A stretch of 14,481 nt of DNA from Pseudomonadota bacterium (GTDB lineage Bacteria > Pseudomonadota > Alphaproteobacteria > Sphingomonadales > Sphingomonadaceae): assembly GCA_023426225.1 (NCBI GenBank), contig JAFABD010000130.1, positions 1-14,481 on the forward strand. The letters are read 5' to 3'. Positions within the stretch are counted from its first letter, which is position 1. Every line of letters begins with the position of its first letter. A model generated the notes under the pieces. That model searched no databases. It was not told the DNA's origin and saw only the letters and a list, made by a program, of their open reading frames with translations. The position numbers and the translations under genes were made by a program. Below are positions 13,517 through 14,481 of this stretch, piece after piece.

Positions 13517-13744
13517 TCAGAATAGCGGCGTTGCCAGTTCGGGGGGAAGCGCCAAGTGCGCTCCCATCGCGAGCGCGAGCGCGACGCCGCCGAGCAGCAC
13601 CGCAAGCGTTGACGACAGCGAGAACAACCCCCAGCCGACCAGCGTCACGATCTCCGGACTCGGCCGCGCCGCGCGCGCGTTGCGCCGGATCGACTGGGTC
13701 ACGAAAACCGAAAGCATCATGTAGACGAGGAAGAAGAAATTCAT
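13517..13744 (-). CDS. Small two-helix membrane protein of unknown function
   Basis: A 75-residue protein. GGTGGA lies 7 nt before the ATG at 13744, which supports the start. Two hydrophobic segments are seen: about 2-17 (NFFFLVYMMLSVFV) and about 33-62 (VTLVGWGLFSLSST and following), separated by a basic loop QSIRRNARAARP, so both ends would lie on the same side, by the positive-inside rule outside the cytoplasm. I do not recognise a family. Its stop is 4 bp before the gamma-carbonic-anhydrase start, so they form an operon. Confidence 0.75.
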   Translation of the reverse strand: MNFFFLVYMMLSVFVTQSIRRNARAARPSPEIVTLVGWGLFSLSSTLAVLLGGVALALAMGAHLALPPELATPLF

Positions 13745-13865
13745 CGCGTTCCACCCGTTGTGGCGATGCTGTTGGGTAGCCGCGGCGGGGCCGGGCCGCA
13801 ATGTGGGGGAAGTGCGGATCGCCCCGGCCGTGCGGAAGCTGGCCGCATGGCGGGGGCGCCCGGGG

Positions 13866-14481
13866 TCACGCCGGTGCTGCGCTCCGGCGCGCGACCAGCC
13901 GATCGGCGAGCAGCGCCACGACCATCGTCGCACCCGTGAGCGGGAAGACGGCGCCGCCGACGAGCAGGATCAGCGCGACGGTTCGGGCCGATCGTGCATC
14001 GGCGCGGGGCGGCGCGGCGATCCCGCCCTGTACCGGGCGCCGTTTCCACCACATCACTGGTGCGCTGAGGCACAGCAGCAGCAGCGCGATACAGCCGGCG
14101 AGCATCGTCAGTCGGTTGGCCTCGCCATATTGCTGTCCCTGATGCACCGCGACGCCCCATTCGATTGCGCGCGCGGCGGGTCCGAACTGGGCATAGCGTG
14201 CATCCTGGAGGACATGCCCGTCGCTTGCGTCGAGATAGAGGACGCGGGCGTCCTGCGCGCGGACGATCGTCGCCGAGACGAGATAGGGGGCGCCCGGCGC
14301 AGCCGGCAGCGTCATCGTCCAGCCCTTTTCGAGCCCTTGGGCGCTTGCGATCGCCGCGGCACGGCCCGGCGTGATCGTGGGCGCGGCATGGGCGGGCTCG
14401 GCGGGGCCGGGCGTGCCGTCGTGCGCCTGATGCGCGCCATGCTCCGGCGCGGCCGCCTGCTGCATCGACCATGGCAAACCC
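13866..14481 (-). CDS. PepSY-associated membrane protein, C-terminal part (5' partial, off right edge)
   Basis: About 205 residues of a larger protein; the frame is open to the window edge and GLPWS, a signature after the first membrane part of PepSY-TM (PiuB-like) proteins, sits right at the cut, so the true start is outside. An internal TTG at 14477 or ATG at 14472 is not the real start. After GLPWS comes a His-containing insert (PEHGAHQAHDG, then PAHAAP), a PepSY-like domain (LYLDASDGHVLQDARYAQFG), AIEWGVAVHQGQQYGEANRL and a membrane helix ending VMWWKRRP, also a family hallmark. One further hydrophobic segment follows (VALILLVGGAVFPLTGATMV). These inner-membrane proteins are often near TonB-dependent receptors and are linked to iron or other metal uptake; the role here is inferred. 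Confidence 0.88.
   Translation of the reverse strand, partial: GLPWSMQQAAAPEHGAHQAHDGTPGPAEPAHAAPTITPGRAAAIASAQGLEKGWTMTLPAAPGAPYLVSATIVRAQDARVLYLDASDGHVLQDARYAQFGPAARAIEWGVAVHQGQQYGEANRLTMLAGCIALLLLCLSAPVMWWKRRPVQGGIAAPPRADARSARTVALILLVGGAVFPLTGATMVVALLADRLVARRSAAPA

Noticed and set aside
14472..14477. In-window start (TTG 14477 or ATG 14472) for the PepSY gene.
   Set aside because: GLPWS is an internal family motif and the frame stays open to the edge, so the gene is truncated by the window.

Overview
This 14.5 kb, very GC-rich window looks like chromosome of an alphaproteobacterium of the sphingomonad type. The support is a DksA with a single cysteine, DUF465 and DUF1465 genes, a VPAP-type PEP-CTERM surface protein, an nlpD-surE-serS block, and 'GLPW...WWKRRP' features in a PepSY membrane protein. 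The genus is an inference from gene content. I saw no insertion sequence, phage gene, tRNA, rRNA or CRISPR array.

Layout, left to right. (1) 1-2039 (+): two genes joined by an ATGA overlap. The first is a protein cut by the window edge, with a cysteine-rich N-terminal part and a methyltransferase-like C-terminal part. The second is a stand-alone protein with an HEASH motif that resembles the alpha-ketoglutarate/HExxH peptide beta-hydroxylase domain of RiPP pathways. This is the most interesting part of the window; the precursor peptide and any radical SAM enzyme would lie off the left edge. (2) 2050-7331 (-): a run of five same-strand genes, in transcription order serS, surE, an nlpD-like amidase-activator lipoprotein, a small DUF486 membrane protein and rimO. 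Gaps are 77-106 bp, so co-transcription is possible. (3) 7431-7952 (+): a host-attachment-family protein, divergent from serS. (4) 7962-9023 (-): a Ser/Thr/Gly-rich repeat protein ending in a PEP-CTERM-like sorting signal, with a long upstream intergenic region. (5) 9504-10460 (+): dksA, a strong hairpin terminator, then a one-domain PilZ protein with an intact cyclic-di-GMP motif. (6) 10818-11897: two divergent DUF465 mini-proteins and a DUF1465 protein. (7) 11926-14481 (-): a nitronate monooxygenase-like flavoprotein, a gamma-carbonic-anhydrase-family protein coupled to a 75-residue membrane protein, and the C-terminal part of a PepSY-associated membrane protein running off the right edge.

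Most of the window is housekeeping: translation (serS, rimO), stringent response (dksA), cell-wall splitting (nlpD-like) and nucleotide metabolism (surE). The accessory-looking parts are the left-edge peptide-modification pair, the repeat surface protein and the right-edge PepSY protein. Two convergent gene junctions (about 2032-2057 and 7946-7968) share a hairpin whose two arms carry the two facing stop codons.
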